Source: Roseburia sp.
GTDB taxonomy: Bacteria; Bacillota; Clostridia; Lachnospirales; Lachnospiraceae
Length of the DNA stretch: 64,000 nt
Reading direction: 5' to 3'
Assembly (NCBI GenBank): GCA_026168605.1
Contig: JAPFDX010000001.1
Coordinates: 186,001-250,000, forward strand
In this document: positions 1 through 6,863 of the stretch, in pieces
How the letters are laid out: each line of letters begins with the position of its first letter
Numbering within the stretch: the first letter of the stretch is position 1
Notes under the pieces: generated by a model
What the model was told of the DNA's origin: nothing
The model's input: the letters and a program-made list of their open reading frames with translations, nothing else
Databases searched by the model: none
Program-made: the position numbers and the translations under genes

Positions 1-384
1 GCGTCGGCGACAAGCGTTTATCCGGTTGTCAGGGAAAAGCTGGTGGAATTGCAGCGACAGCTCGCAAAAAAGGCGGATGTGATCATGGACGGCAGGGACA
101 TCGGCACCTGCGTGCTGCCGGATGCACAGGTGAAGATCTATCTGACGGCAAGCTCTGCGACGCGCGCGAAACGCAGATATGAGGAGCTTACGGCAAAGGG
201 TGTTTCCTGCGATCTGGAGGAGATCGAGAAAGATATCATTGAGCGCGACTACCGGGATATGCACCGCGAGGCGTCGCCGCTTATGCAGGCGGAGGATGCC
301 ATTCTGGTAGACAGCTCGGATCTTACGATCGACGAGGTTTTGGAGGAACTGCACAGTATCTACGAGCAGACGGTGGTCGCATAG
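1..384 (+). CDS. cmk: Cytidylate kinase, C-terminal part (5' end outside window)
   Basis: The reading frame is open from base 1, so the gene begins upstream of the window. The visible 127 residues carry the CMP-kinase motif MDGRDIGT followed by a CMP/dCMP-binding and lid region (RAKRRYEEL, then IIERDYRDMHRE with the conserved D-x-x-R-x-x-S/P pattern). The enzyme phosphorylates CMP and dCMP with ATP in the cytoplasm. It sits 42 bp upstream of ispH, the usual clostridial order cmk-ispH-rpsA. The ORF-track start at 43 is an internal GTG-type codon and not the real start. Identification is firm because motif and neighbours agree. Confidence 0.93.
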   Translation, partial: ASATSVYPVVREKLVELQRQLAKKADVIMDGRDIGTCVLPDAQVKIYLTASSATRAKRRYEELTAKGVSCDLEEIEKDIIERDYRDMHREASPLMQAEDAILVDSSDLTIDEVLEELHSIYEQTVVA

Positions 385-426
385 AAGCTTGTATCAAAGC
401 TGCTATGCCGGAAAGGATGGAGTGGT

Positions 427-1278
427 ATGAAGGTAACTCTTGCAAAGAGCGCGGGTTTTTGTTTCGGCGTGAAGCGCGCAGTGGATACCGTATATGAGAA
501 AATAGAAGGCGGCGGCGCGATCTACACCTACGGTCCGATCATCCACAACGAGGAGGTCGTCTCAGACCTTGAGGAAAAAGGTGTGACGGTGATCCACGAG
601 GTGGAGGAGCTGCGGGGGAAACCGCAGGGGACGGTGGTGATCCGCGCGCACGGTGTGGAGAAGGGCGTCTGCGAGCAGATCGAGGCGCTCGGATTTTCCA
701 TTGTGGACGCGACGTGCCCGTTCGTGTTAAAGATCCACCGGTTGGTGGAGCGTTACAGCGGCGAGGGCTGCCAGATCGTCATTGTCGGAAACGAGGCGCA
801 CCCCGAGGTCCGGGGGATCAAGAGCTGGTCGTCCGCAGACAGTACAACGGTGCTCGGAAGCCTTGCGGACGCGCGAAATTTTACGGCGGATAAGGGCAAA
901 AAGGTCTGTATTGTATCACAAACGACATTTAATTACAATAAATTTCAAGAATTAGTTGAAATTATCAAGGAAAAAGGGTATGATATAATTGTTTTAAATA
1001 CTATCTGCAATGCGACTGAAGAACGCCAGACTGAAGCGAGGGCGCTCGCGGCAAGATCAGACGCGATGATCGTGATCGGCGGCAGGAACAGTTCCAACAC
1101 GCAGAAGCTATTTGAAATATGCAAAAAAGAATGCAAAAATACTTACTATATACAAACTGTAAAGGATTTGGAGCCGTCCGGCTTTGAGTCTGTCGATAAC
1201 GTAGGTATTACCGCAGGGGCTTCTACCCCAAACAAAATTATTGAGGAGGTTCAAAAGAATGTCAGAAATGAGCTTTGA
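427..1278 (+). CDS. ispH: 4-hydroxy-3-methylbut-2-enyl diphosphate reductase
   Basis: IspH/LytB catalyses the last step of the MEP isoprenoid pathway, reducing HMBPP to IPP and DMAPP with a 4Fe-4S cluster. The 283 residues hold the three cluster cysteines in their usual places: AGFCFGVKRAV near residue 12, DATCPFV near 96 and NTICNATEERQ near 193. The E-x-x-H region (RAHGVEK) and the C-terminal TAGASTP motif are also present. In many clostridia IspH is fused to ribosomal protein S1; here the two are separate frames that overlap by 20 bp. The gene ends in CTT TGA, and the rpsA frame is +1 relative to it (see findings). Bases ~905-1010 are conspicuously AT-rich compared with the rest of the gene. 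Confidence 0.96.
   Translation: MKVTLAKSAGFCFGVKRAVDTVYEKIEGGGAIYTYGPIIHNEEVVSDLEEKGVTVIHEVEELRGKPQGTVVIRAHGVEKGVCEQIEALGFSIVDATCPFVLKIHRLVERYSGEGCQIVIVGNEAHPEVRGIKSWSSADSTTVLGSLADARNFTADKGKKVCIVSQTTFNYNKFQELVEIIKEKGYDIIVLNTICNATEERQTEARALAARSDAMIVIGGRNSSNTQKLFEICKKECKNTYYIQTVKDLEPSGFESVDNVGITAGASTPNKIIEEVQKNVRNEL
984..989 (+). promoter_or_regulatory. Candidate extended -10 promoter inside ispH
   Basis: TATAAT preceded by TG one base upstream (TGATATAAT) lies within an AT-rich stretch of ispH. No good -35 stands at 17 bp; a TTGAAA lies about 22 bp upstream. It could drive rpsA independently of cmk-ispH. Sequence evidence only, and AT-rich codons could produce this by chance. Confidence 0.3.
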
Positions 1279-2377
1279 ACAAATGCTGGAAGAATCATTT
1301 AAAACAATAAGGAATGGAGAGGTAGTTGAGGGTACCGTTATCGATGTGAAACCTGATGAGATCGTTTTGAATATCGGCTACAAGGCAGACGGAATCATTA
1401 CGCGTAATGAATACACCAACGAGTCAAACGTGGACCTGACAACTATGGTATCTGTCGGAGACACGATGGAGGCAAAGGTTCTGAAGGTAAATGACGGTGA
1501 GGGACAGGTTATGCTGACCTACAAGCGTCTGGCTGCCGAGAAGGGAAGCAAGAGATTAGAGGAAGCATTCGAGAACAAAGAAGTGCTGACTGCAAAGGTT
1601 GCACAGGTACTGGATGGCGGCTTGTGTGTGATCGTGGATGAGACGAGAGTGTTTATCCCGGCAAGCCTCGTATCAGACTCCTATGAGAAGGATCTGAACA
1701 AGTACAAGGATCAGGACATTGAGTTCGTGATCAGCGAGTTCAACCCGAAACGCAGAAGGATCATCGGCGACAGAAAGCAGCTTCTGGTTGCGAGAAAGTT
1801 AGAGCAGCAGAAGGAACTGTTTGCAAAGATCAAGATCGGCGACGTGTTAGAGGGAACTGTGAAGAATGTAACCGATTTCGGCGCATTTATCGATCTTGGG
1901 GGAGCGGACGGACTGCTTCATATCTCCGAGATGTCCTGGGGCAGAGTGGAGAGCCCGAAGAAAGTATTCAATGTCGGCGATACCGTAAAGGTATTTATCA
2001 AGGATATCAATGAGACGAAGATCGCGCTCAGCATGAAGTTCCCGGCGGAGAATCCGTGGAACGGCGCGGCAGAGAAGTTTGCGATCGGCAATGTCGTGAC
2101 CGGAAAGGTTGCAAGAATGACAGATTTCGGCGCATTTGTAGAGCTGGCGCCGGGCGTTGACGCACTGCTTCATGTATCCCAGATTTCCAAGGAACACGTG
2201 GAGAAGCCGTCAGACGTACTGAAGGTAGGTCAGGAAGTGGAAGCCAAGATCGTTGATTTTAACGAGGACGAGAAGAAGATCAGCTTGTCCATCAAGGCTC
2301 TGGCAGCACCGGAGGACAATGAGGATGCAGATGTCGCAGATGTAGATATCGAGGCAGTTGCACAGGAAGAAGAATAA
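1259..2377 (+). CDS. rpsA: Ribosomal protein S1-like RNA-binding protein with four S1 domains
   Basis: The start is set at the ATG preceded by GAGGAGG (1243-1249); the TTG at 1241 in the ORF track would lie on that ribosome site. The 372-residue protein has four S1 (OB-fold) repeats at roughly residues 15-90, 100-170, 195-262 and 278-350. Repeats three and four carry the clearest signature (TDFGAFIDL, then GLLHISEMSWGRV; TDFGAFVEL, then ALLHVSQIS). The N terminus MSFEQMLEES is that of the clostridial S1 family. It binds mRNA at the 30S subunit, although Firmicutes S1 homologues are shorter than the six-domain E. coli protein and their role is less certain. The gene overlaps the end of ispH and is followed by a strong terminator. 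Confidence 0.92.
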   Translation: MSEMSFEQMLEESFKTIRNGEVVEGTVIDVKPDEIVLNIGYKADGIITRNEYTNESNVDLTTMVSVGDTMEAKVLKVNDGEGQVMLTYKRLAAEKGSKRLEEAFENKEVLTAKVAQVLDGGLCVIVDETRVFIPASLVSDSYEKDLNKYKDQDIEFVISEFNPKRRRIIGDRKQLLVARKLEQQKELFAKIKIGDVLEGTVKNVTDFGAFIDLGGADGLLHISEMSWGRVESPKKVFNVGDTVKVFIKDINETKIALSMKFPAENPWNGAAEKFAIGNVVTGKVARMTDFGAFVELAPGVDALLHVSQISKEHVEKPSDVLKVGQEVEAKIVDFNEDEKKISLSIKALAAPEDNEDADVADVDIEAVAQEEE

Positions 2378-2386
2378 GTATTACCA

Positions 2387-2419
2387 AATAGGCTTGCACA
2401 TCTGTGGAAGCCTATTTTT
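2387..2419 (+). terminator. Rho-independent terminator of cmk-ispH-rpsA
   Basis: A 9-bp perfect stem (AATAGGCTT / AAGCCTATT) with a 12-base loop is followed by a T run. It lies 9 bp after the rpsA stop codon. Confidence 0.85.
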
Positions 2420-2454
2420 CCCCAATAGAGAACTTCGCTCTCTATCGGGGAAAA

Positions 2455-2520
2455 CCCTCCGGGGGATCGCACTGCGGCGGAATGGAACCAAGTCGCAAAT
2501 GCAACCCGCCGCAGGCGGAG
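2455..2520 (+). repeat. Dispersed intergenic repeat, family 1, copy A
   Basis: About 66 bp starting CCTCC and ending GGCGGAGA. It matches the reverse complement of 42288-42353 at about 52 of 66 positions counted by eye. It lies between two hairpins: one at 2418-2452 (TTCCCC...GGGGAA) and the terminator-like one at 2519-2545. It has no convincing ORF; overlapping ORF-track entries are short and without a ribosome site. Confidence 0.7.
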
Positions 2521-2545
2521 AGTTTCGCAGGCGAAACTCTTTTTT
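2519..2545 (+). terminator. Terminator-like hairpin upstream of cheR
   Basis: AGAGTTTCGC and GCGAAACTCT pair perfectly and are followed by TTTTTT. It stands 40 bp upstream of cheR, so it may end read-through from the repeat region, or be part of the repeat element itself. Confidence 0.65.
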
Positions 2546-2585
2546 ATCCTAATGGGAATCATGATAGTAAAACGGAGGAGAAGAA

Positions 2586-3374
2586 ATGCTCGAGACGGAC
2601 AACTATGAGAAGTTTAAACGGGATATTCTCATGCTCTCAAAGATCGATCTAAATGCGTACAAGGAAAAACAGATGCGGCGCAGGATCAATACTCTGATCA
2701 CGAAGAATAAGATTGACAATTACGATGCGTATGTGGCGCTGATCAAGAGAGACAAGGAGAAGTTTGAACAGTTTATCAATTTCCTTACGATCAATGTATC
2801 TGAATTTTACCGGAACCCGGAGCAGTGGAAGATTTTGGAAAACGAGGTTTTCCCGAAGCTGATCCAGAAGCACGGAAAGAATTTAAAGATCTGGAGTGCG
2901 GCGTGCTCCACGGGAGACGAGCCGTATTCGCTGGTGATGGCGCTCTCGAGACATCTGCCGATCGAGAATATCCGCATCATTGCGACGGATATCGACAAGC
3001 AGGTGCTTGATACTGCGCGCATGGGACTTTACAACGAGAAGAGCATCGCGGCAGTGCCGGACGATTTCAAACGCAAATTTTTTACGAAGGTTGGCACTTC
3101 CTATCAGATTTCCGATGCGGTGAAAAAGCGGGTGGAGTTTAAGGAGCACGATCTTCTAAAGGACGCCTACCCGAGTGGCTGTCACCTGATCGTGTGCAGA
3201 AATGTCGTGATTTACTTCACCGAGGAGGCGAAGGACGAGATTTACGCCAAATTTTATAAGGCGCTTGCGCCGGGCGGTATGCTTTTTATCGGAAGCACGG
3301 AGCAGATCATGAATTACCGTGAGCTTGGCTTTTTGCGCAATAAGTCCTTTTTCTTTGAAAAGGGAGACAAATAG
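2586..3374 (+). CDS. cheR: Chemotaxis protein methyltransferase CheR
   Basis: CheR transfers methyl groups from S-adenosylmethionine to glutamates of chemoreceptors. The 262 residues show the CheR N-terminal helical domain (residues 1-75, KEKQMRRRINTLI and NVSEFYRNPEQW) and the SAM-binding domain (KIWSAACSTGDEPYSLVMAL, then ATDIDKQVLDTAR and LIVCRNVVIYF). The length is typical. The start has a good ribosome site (CGGAGGAGAAG). No other che gene is adjacent, so the chemotaxis genes are scattered; a chemoreceptor lies at 38.3 kb. This implies a motile relative or ancestor. Confidence 0.95.
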   Translation: MLETDNYEKFKRDILMLSKIDLNAYKEKQMRRRINTLITKNKIDNYDAYVALIKRDKEKFEQFINFLTINVSEFYRNPEQWKILENEVFPKLIQKHGKNLKIWSAACSTGDEPYSLVMALSRHLPIENIRIIATDIDKQVLDTARMGLYNEKSIAAVPDDFKRKFFTKVGTSYQISDAVKKRVEFKEHDLLKDAYPSGCHLIVCRNVVIYFTEEAKDEIYAKFYKALAPGGMLFIGSTEQIMNYRELGFLRNKSFFFEKGDK

Positions 3375-3406
3375 TTTGGCAAAAAAATTGAATCTGAAAA
3401 TCTGTA

Positions 3407-3445
3407 CTGCGGTGGAATCTGTGTCATTGACGCAGTCCACCGCAG
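3407..3445. other. Perfect 10-bp inverted repeat between convergent genes
   Basis: CTGCGGTGGA and TCCACCGCAG pair perfectly around a 19-base loop, between the ends of cheR and the minus-strand permease. There is no adjacent T tract on the plus side; on the minus side a T7 run comes about 20 bases later. It may act as a weak bidirectional terminator. Confidence 0.45.
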
Positions 3446-3458
3446 ACAAATCGTTGAA

Positions 3459-4262
3459 CTAAGAGCGGCGTACAGAGCGAGCCGCTCGTTTCTTTTTCTT
3501 TGGAGGGGGCGTGACCTCTCCTTTTTGATCTGCAAAAAACAGCAGGAGGACAGTTGCTGTGATCGCAAAGAGCAGACCTACGGCTGCCAGAAGGAGATTC
3601 GGCGCGGAGGTTGCGCCGTTATACTCCTGCATATCAAATCCGGTCAGGATCAGGGCAGCGGAGAATGGGTAGGCGCTTAGGAGAAAGCCGCCTTTGAAAA
3701 ACAGCATACTGTATCCGAGAAAAAAGGCGAGGATGGAGCCTCCGAGATAAGCGCCGCGTATCTGTCCGAATATCAGGATCAAAGGCGCACAGACGAGATA
3801 GGAGGTAAATGCTGCCGCCAGAATCTGTATACCGCCGCCAAAGAGCACGGAGAGACTAAGTCCGGGCAGACCGAAAAGAAATCCGGTCAGCACTGTGACG
3901 AGCACGCTGTAACCGCCAAAGAGCAGTGCACAAAGCGCAGTCAGCAGCAATTTGGCGAGAAGGAGTCTGGACGTCGGTATCGGTATGACAGTGATATTTT
4001 TCAGTGTATCGCTTGCGGATTCCCGGTCGATCAGCCAGCCGCCGAGCATCACGAGGGAGATGGGGAGAAACGTCTGTGAGTTTCCCCAGACGACATTTGC
4101 AAATAATTTCGTAAAGTCAAACGCAGCGTCCCGGTATTCCGGCGCTATGACAAGCTGCGTTCCGTACTGCACGACCGGACACAGAGTGAGTGCGACAATC
4201 CCGATCAGCAGGATCTGACAGCGGCGCAGCTTTTGCCATTCGGCTTGTATCAAATCTAACAT
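3459..4262 (-). CDS. ABC-2 type transporter permease (second permease of ABC/TCS module 1)
   Basis: A hydrophobic protein of 267 residues with about six membrane segments, beginning MLDLIQAEWQKLRRCQ, the amphipathic N terminus typical of BcrB/LanE/LanG-type permeases. The start at 4262 is chosen over the track's 4349 because GGAAAGGAAAAA precedes it and the extra 29 residues overlap the neighbour. It is the third gene of an ATPase-permease-permease operon, 44 bp after the previous gene. This family exports or removes peptide antibiotics such as lantibiotics or bacitracin from the membrane. The basic C-terminal tail (KKKKRAARSVRRS) is partly encoded by a family 2 repeat. The substrate is unknown. 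Confidence 0.85.
   Translation of the reverse strand: MLDLIQAEWQKLRRCQILLIGIVALTLCPVVQYGTQLVIAPEYRDAAFDFTKLFANVVWGNSQTFLPISLVMLGGWLIDRESASDTLKNITVIPIPTSRLLLAKLLLTALCALLFGGYSVLVTVLTGFLFGLPGLSLSVLFGGGIQILAAAFTSYLVCAPLILIFGQIRGAYLGGSILAFFLGYSMLFFKGGFLLSAYPFSAALILTGFDMQEYNGATSAPNLLLAAVGLLFAITATVLLLFFADQKGEVTPPPKKKKRAARSVRRS
3460..3491 (+). repeat. Dispersed palindromic repeat, family 2, copy B
   Basis: TAAGAGCGGC...GCCGCTCGTTT, a 7-bp perfect stem with an 11-base loop. It matches the copies at 24436-24476 and 56513-56553. It overlaps the last codons of the minus-strand permease at 3459-4262, and so supplies its C-terminal ARSVRRS residues and its stop codon. Confidence 0.65.
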
Positions 4263-4306
4263 AATCTTTTTCCTTTCCATGTGGTTTTCATAAGAGATCA
4301 TCCCAT

Positions 4307-5101
4307 TCAGGATTTCTGCCGTCTGTATACAGCGGCAATCAAGGTACAAAATAAAACGGCTTCCGGCACAGCGACCGAAAACGCCTGCGCCGTCGTCAGA
4401 AAGTAGGGGCTAAGGCGTTCCAAAAGGGCGGCAAGCTCCGCGCTTGGATCGCTTTGGGAATAAAACGGGTAAAGCCACCGGAAGGTCAGCGGTCCGGGCA
4501 GCAGCGTGCCGGGGTTTAAGCCAAACGGCTGTGTCAGAAACAGATCTGTCTGGGCGATCAGATAGTTGCTGATCGTATAGAAAAATGTAATGATGACAGA
4601 AATAATATAGCTTTTGTTGAGCGCGGTCACGAGGAGTATGCAGGGGAGCGCGCCCGTCCACATCAGCACACTCTCCAACAGTCCCACGCCAAAGAGCCTT
4701 AAAAATCCAACGGGCGCAAAGCCCTGTAGCAGAAGGACGATCAGGCAGAGCAGACCTCCCACCGCCATAAACAGAACCGAAAACAACAGAAGGAGAAACA
4801 GCTTTGTGATCGCCAGCGCGGACGATGAAACGGGGATCGTCAAAAGATTCTTGCGCGTGTCGTTGTCTGTTTCCATAAACAGCAGATGGGATGCGAGGAT
4901 CACAAGCAGTGGCATTAAAAGTAAGTATGCGCTCAACTGCTGCGCCGCCGACATCATTTTTTCCACAGCCTCCGCGCTCGTTGCAGCGTCGGAGAGAAAA
5001 AGCGCATAGCCGAGCGGAAGGACGGCGGAGAGCGCCGCTGAGATAAAAAACAGCGGTTTTCTGCGCAGCTTTGCAAATTCACAGTACAGTAGTCTAAGCA
5101 A
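4307..5101 (-). CDS. ABC-2 type transporter permease (first permease of ABC/TCS module 1)
   Basis: About 264 residues with six predicted membrane helices; the N terminus LLRLLYCEFAKLRRKPLFF is the usual cytosolic helix before the first segment. The start is a TTG at 5101, eight bases after GGAGG (5110-5114); the track start at 5140 lies inside the ATPase gene. The chosen start overlaps the ATPase stop codon by 8 bp, which suggests translational coupling. It should pair with the other permease to form the membrane channel of a LanFEG/BcrAB-like exporter. This role comes from family and gene order; no substrate can be read from the sequence. Confidence 0.82.
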   Translation of the reverse strand: MLRLLYCEFAKLRRKPLFFISAALSAVLPLGYALFLSDAATSAEAVEKMMSAAQQLSAYLLLMPLLVILASHLLFMETDNDTRKNLLTIPVSSSALAITKLFLLLLFSVLFMAVGGLLCLIVLLLQGFAPVGFLRLFGVGLLESVLMWTGALPCILLVTALNKSYIISVIITFFYTISNYLIAQTDLFLTQPFGLNPGTLLPGPLTFRWLYPFYSQSDPSAELAALLERLSPYFLTTAQAFSVAVPEAVLFCTLIAAVYRRQKS

Positions 5102-6017
5102 TGCCCTCACCTCCCGTGATCCGTTTGAAATAGTCCTCAAGCGTCTCCTCGCACAGATGAGCGTCCGAAACGGTCAGACCATTTTCCACAAAATGCCGGA
5201 CGATCCTCCCGGTTTCCGCGATGCCGCACGGCAGTGTCAGCTCATGCAGCGACTGGATCTCAAAATCATGGATGCCAAGCGTTTGCTCTAAAATCGCTGT
5301 GGCGGCGTGAATGTCGGAGACGGTAAAGTGCAGATGTTTTTCACTCTTTTTCTCCAGATCAGCCAGACTTTCCTCCTCCAAAAGCACGCCGTGGTCGATG
5401 ATGCCGATGTCATCGGCGAGCAGAGCGATTTCCGGGAGGATATGACTGGAGATAAGGATCGTTTTTCCACGCACGGCGGAAAGCTCCCGGATAAAGCTGC
5501 GCACCTCGGCGATTCCGATCGGGTCAAGCCCGTTGATCGGCTCGTCGAGAATTAGCAACTCTGGGTCGTGCATGACTGCAAGCGCGATCGCCAGACGCTG
5601 CTTCATCCCGAGGGAATACTGCGAAAAAAGCTTTTTGTCCCGGTAGGGGAGATTGACGAGCGAAAGCGCCCGCCGGATGGGATCGTTGCCGGAGAGCCCC
5701 CGAAGCTTTGCAAAAATCATCAGATTTTCCGTGCCGGTCAGGTTGGGATAGAAACCGGGAGCCTCGATCAGGCTGCCGATGCGCGGAAGCACATTTTTTT
5801 CATTGCCGGAAAGCGGCGCGCCAAAGAGCCGGATATTGCCGGAGGACGGCTTGGTTAAGCCGAGCAGCATCCGCATCGTCGTGGTTTTTCCGGCTCCGTT
5901 TCTGCCGAGCAGACCATAGATCCTCCCTTTTTGTACATGGAGACTGAGATTTGAGACGCTTGTCTGTTCCCCGTATTTTTTGGTCAGATTATGCGTTTCG
6001 ATCACATAATGATTCAT
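5094..6017 (-). CDS. ABC transporter ATPase, BcrA/LanF type (module 1)
   Basis: The 307 residues hold Walker A (GRNGAGKTT near residue 38), the signature motif (YSLGMKQR near 135), Walker B (LLILDEP near 157) and the H-loop (SSHILPE). The C-terminal 80 residues after the nucleotide-binding domain are typical of bacitracin/lantibiotic immunity ATPases. The start has AAAGGAGG seven bases upstream. It heads the minus-strand operon with two permeases and is divergent from a response regulator and kinase that probably control it. It energises export of, or protection from, an envelope-active peptide; this is inferred from family and context. Confidence 0.9.
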   Translation of the reverse strand: MNHYVIETHNLTKKYGEQTSVSNLSLHVQKGRIYGLLGRNGAGKTTTMRMLLGLTKPSSGNIRLFGAPLSGNEKNVLPRIGSLIEAPGFYPNLTGTENLMIFAKLRGLSGNDPIRRALSLVNLPYRDKKLFSQYSLGMKQRLAIALAVMHDPELLILDEPINGLDPIGIAEVRSFIRELSAVRGKTILISSHILPEIALLADDIGIIDHGVLLEEESLADLEKKSEKHLHFTVSDIHAATAILEQTLGIHDFEIQSLHELTLPCGIAETGRIVRHFVENGLTVSDAHLCEETLEDYFKRITGGEGIA

Positions 6018-6049
6018 AGAAAACTACCTCCTTTTTTGAGTTCTGCTCC

Positions 6050-6055
6050 ATGATA
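6050..6055 (-). promoter_or_regulatory. Extended -10 of the module 1 ABC operon
   Basis: On the minus strand, TGTTATCAT reads as an extended -10 (TGnTATCAT). The position of the -35 is occupied by the 11-bp repeats, as expected of an activator-dependent promoter. Confidence 0.55.
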
Positions 6056-6065
6056 ACAGACCTGC

Positions 6066-6109
6066 CTTGAGCCAGCCTTGAGGCAAGCTTGAGTTTTCCT
6101 TGAGATTTT
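6066..6109. promoter_or_regulatory. Four direct repeats CTTGAG at exact 11-bp spacing (putative response-regulator operator)
   Basis: CTTGAG starts at 6066, 6077, 6088 and 6099, so all four copies lie on one face of the helix. OmpR-family regulators bind tandem repeats spaced 10-11 bp. The array lies between the ABC operon (minus strand) and the response-regulator gene (plus strand) and could activate both. The module 2 region at 49030 has the same architecture. Confidence 0.75.
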
Positions 6110-6142
6110 GTGATAGAAATAGGAAAATGGAATTGTCTGCGC

Positions 6143-6148
6143 TATAAT
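6143..6148 (+). promoter_or_regulatory. -10 element of the module 1 response-regulator/kinase operon
   Basis: TATAAT stands 24 bp before the response-regulator ATG with no recognisable -35 at 17 bp. The operator repeats end about 39 bp upstream, a position suited to activation by a bound OmpR-type regulator. Confidence 0.5.
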
Positions 6149-6171
6149 AATTAAGAAGAAGGAGGCGTGGT

Positions 6172-6858
6172 ATGAAGGATAAAACGATTTTGATCGTGGA
6201 TGATGAGCTGGAGCTGCTCCAGATGCTGTATACGATTTTTGAGCGGGAGGGCTACACAAAGATTTTGACGGCTGCCTCCGGAAGGGCGGCTTTAAAGGTC
6301 TGGAGAGAAAAACAGCCCGATTTTATCATTCTGGATGTGATGATGCCGGATATGGACGGGTTCGCCGTGTTAAAGGAGATACGGAAAACGAGCAGCATTC
6401 CGGTTCTGATGCTGACGGCTCGCCAGGAGCCGGAGGACAAATTTGAGGGCTTTGAGAGTGGTGCGGACGACTATCTGTTAAAGCCATTTTTGCCGAAGGA
6501 GCTTCTGTTTCGGGTGGAGGCGATTTTAAAACGCGCTTATCCAAAGGCTTGTCGCAGGATCTTTCTGGAGGCGGCTGTGGTCGATCTGGAGAAGGCGCAG
6601 GTGTGCAGGCATGGCGAAATCTTCCCGCTGACGGCGAAGGAGTTTTGTCTTTTGGAGAAACTGTGGGAGAATGCGGGAAAGATTGTGACGACGGGAAACT
6701 TGTGCGAGACGATCTGCGGAGAGTTCTGGGAGGGCTATGAGAGTACGCTGGCGACACATATCCGCCATCTGCGGGAGAAACTGGAGAATGATCCCTCAAA
6801 GCCGCAGTCGCTTTTGACTGCAAGAGGGCTTGGCTACCGGCTTTTGGTGAGGAGGTAA
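6172..6858 (+). CDS. OmpR-family response regulator (module 1)
   Basis: The 228 residues form a receiver domain (1-120) with the acidic pair (VDDE at 9-12), phosphoacceptor aspartate in ILDVMMPDMDG (~52), T in MLTAR and K in LKPF, followed by a winged-helix DNA-binding domain (130-225; STLATHIRHLREKLE, GLGYRLL). The start follows GAAGGAGG. It is co-transcribed with a sensor kinase 5 bp downstream and divergent from the ABC operon, the arrangement of CprRK- or NsrRK-type detectors of antimicrobial peptides. It probably binds the CTTGAG repeats upstream. It is a paralogue of the regulator at 49140. Confidence 0.93.
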   Translation: MKDKTILIVDDELELLQMLYTIFEREGYTKILTAASGRAALKVWREKQPDFIILDVMMPDMDGFAVLKEIRKTSSIPVLMLTARQEPEDKFEGFESGADDYLLKPFLPKELLFRVEAILKRAYPKACRRIFLEAAVVDLEKAQVCRHGEIFPLTAKEFCLLEKLWENAGKIVTTGNLCETICGEFWEGYESTLATHIRHLREKLENDPSKPQSLLTARGLGYRLLVRR

Positions 6859-6863
6859 AGAGG

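Noticed and set aside
2404-2652. 82-codon ORF over the hairpins between rpsA and cheR
   Set aside because: It spans two terminators and the family 1 repeat and lacks a ribosome site.
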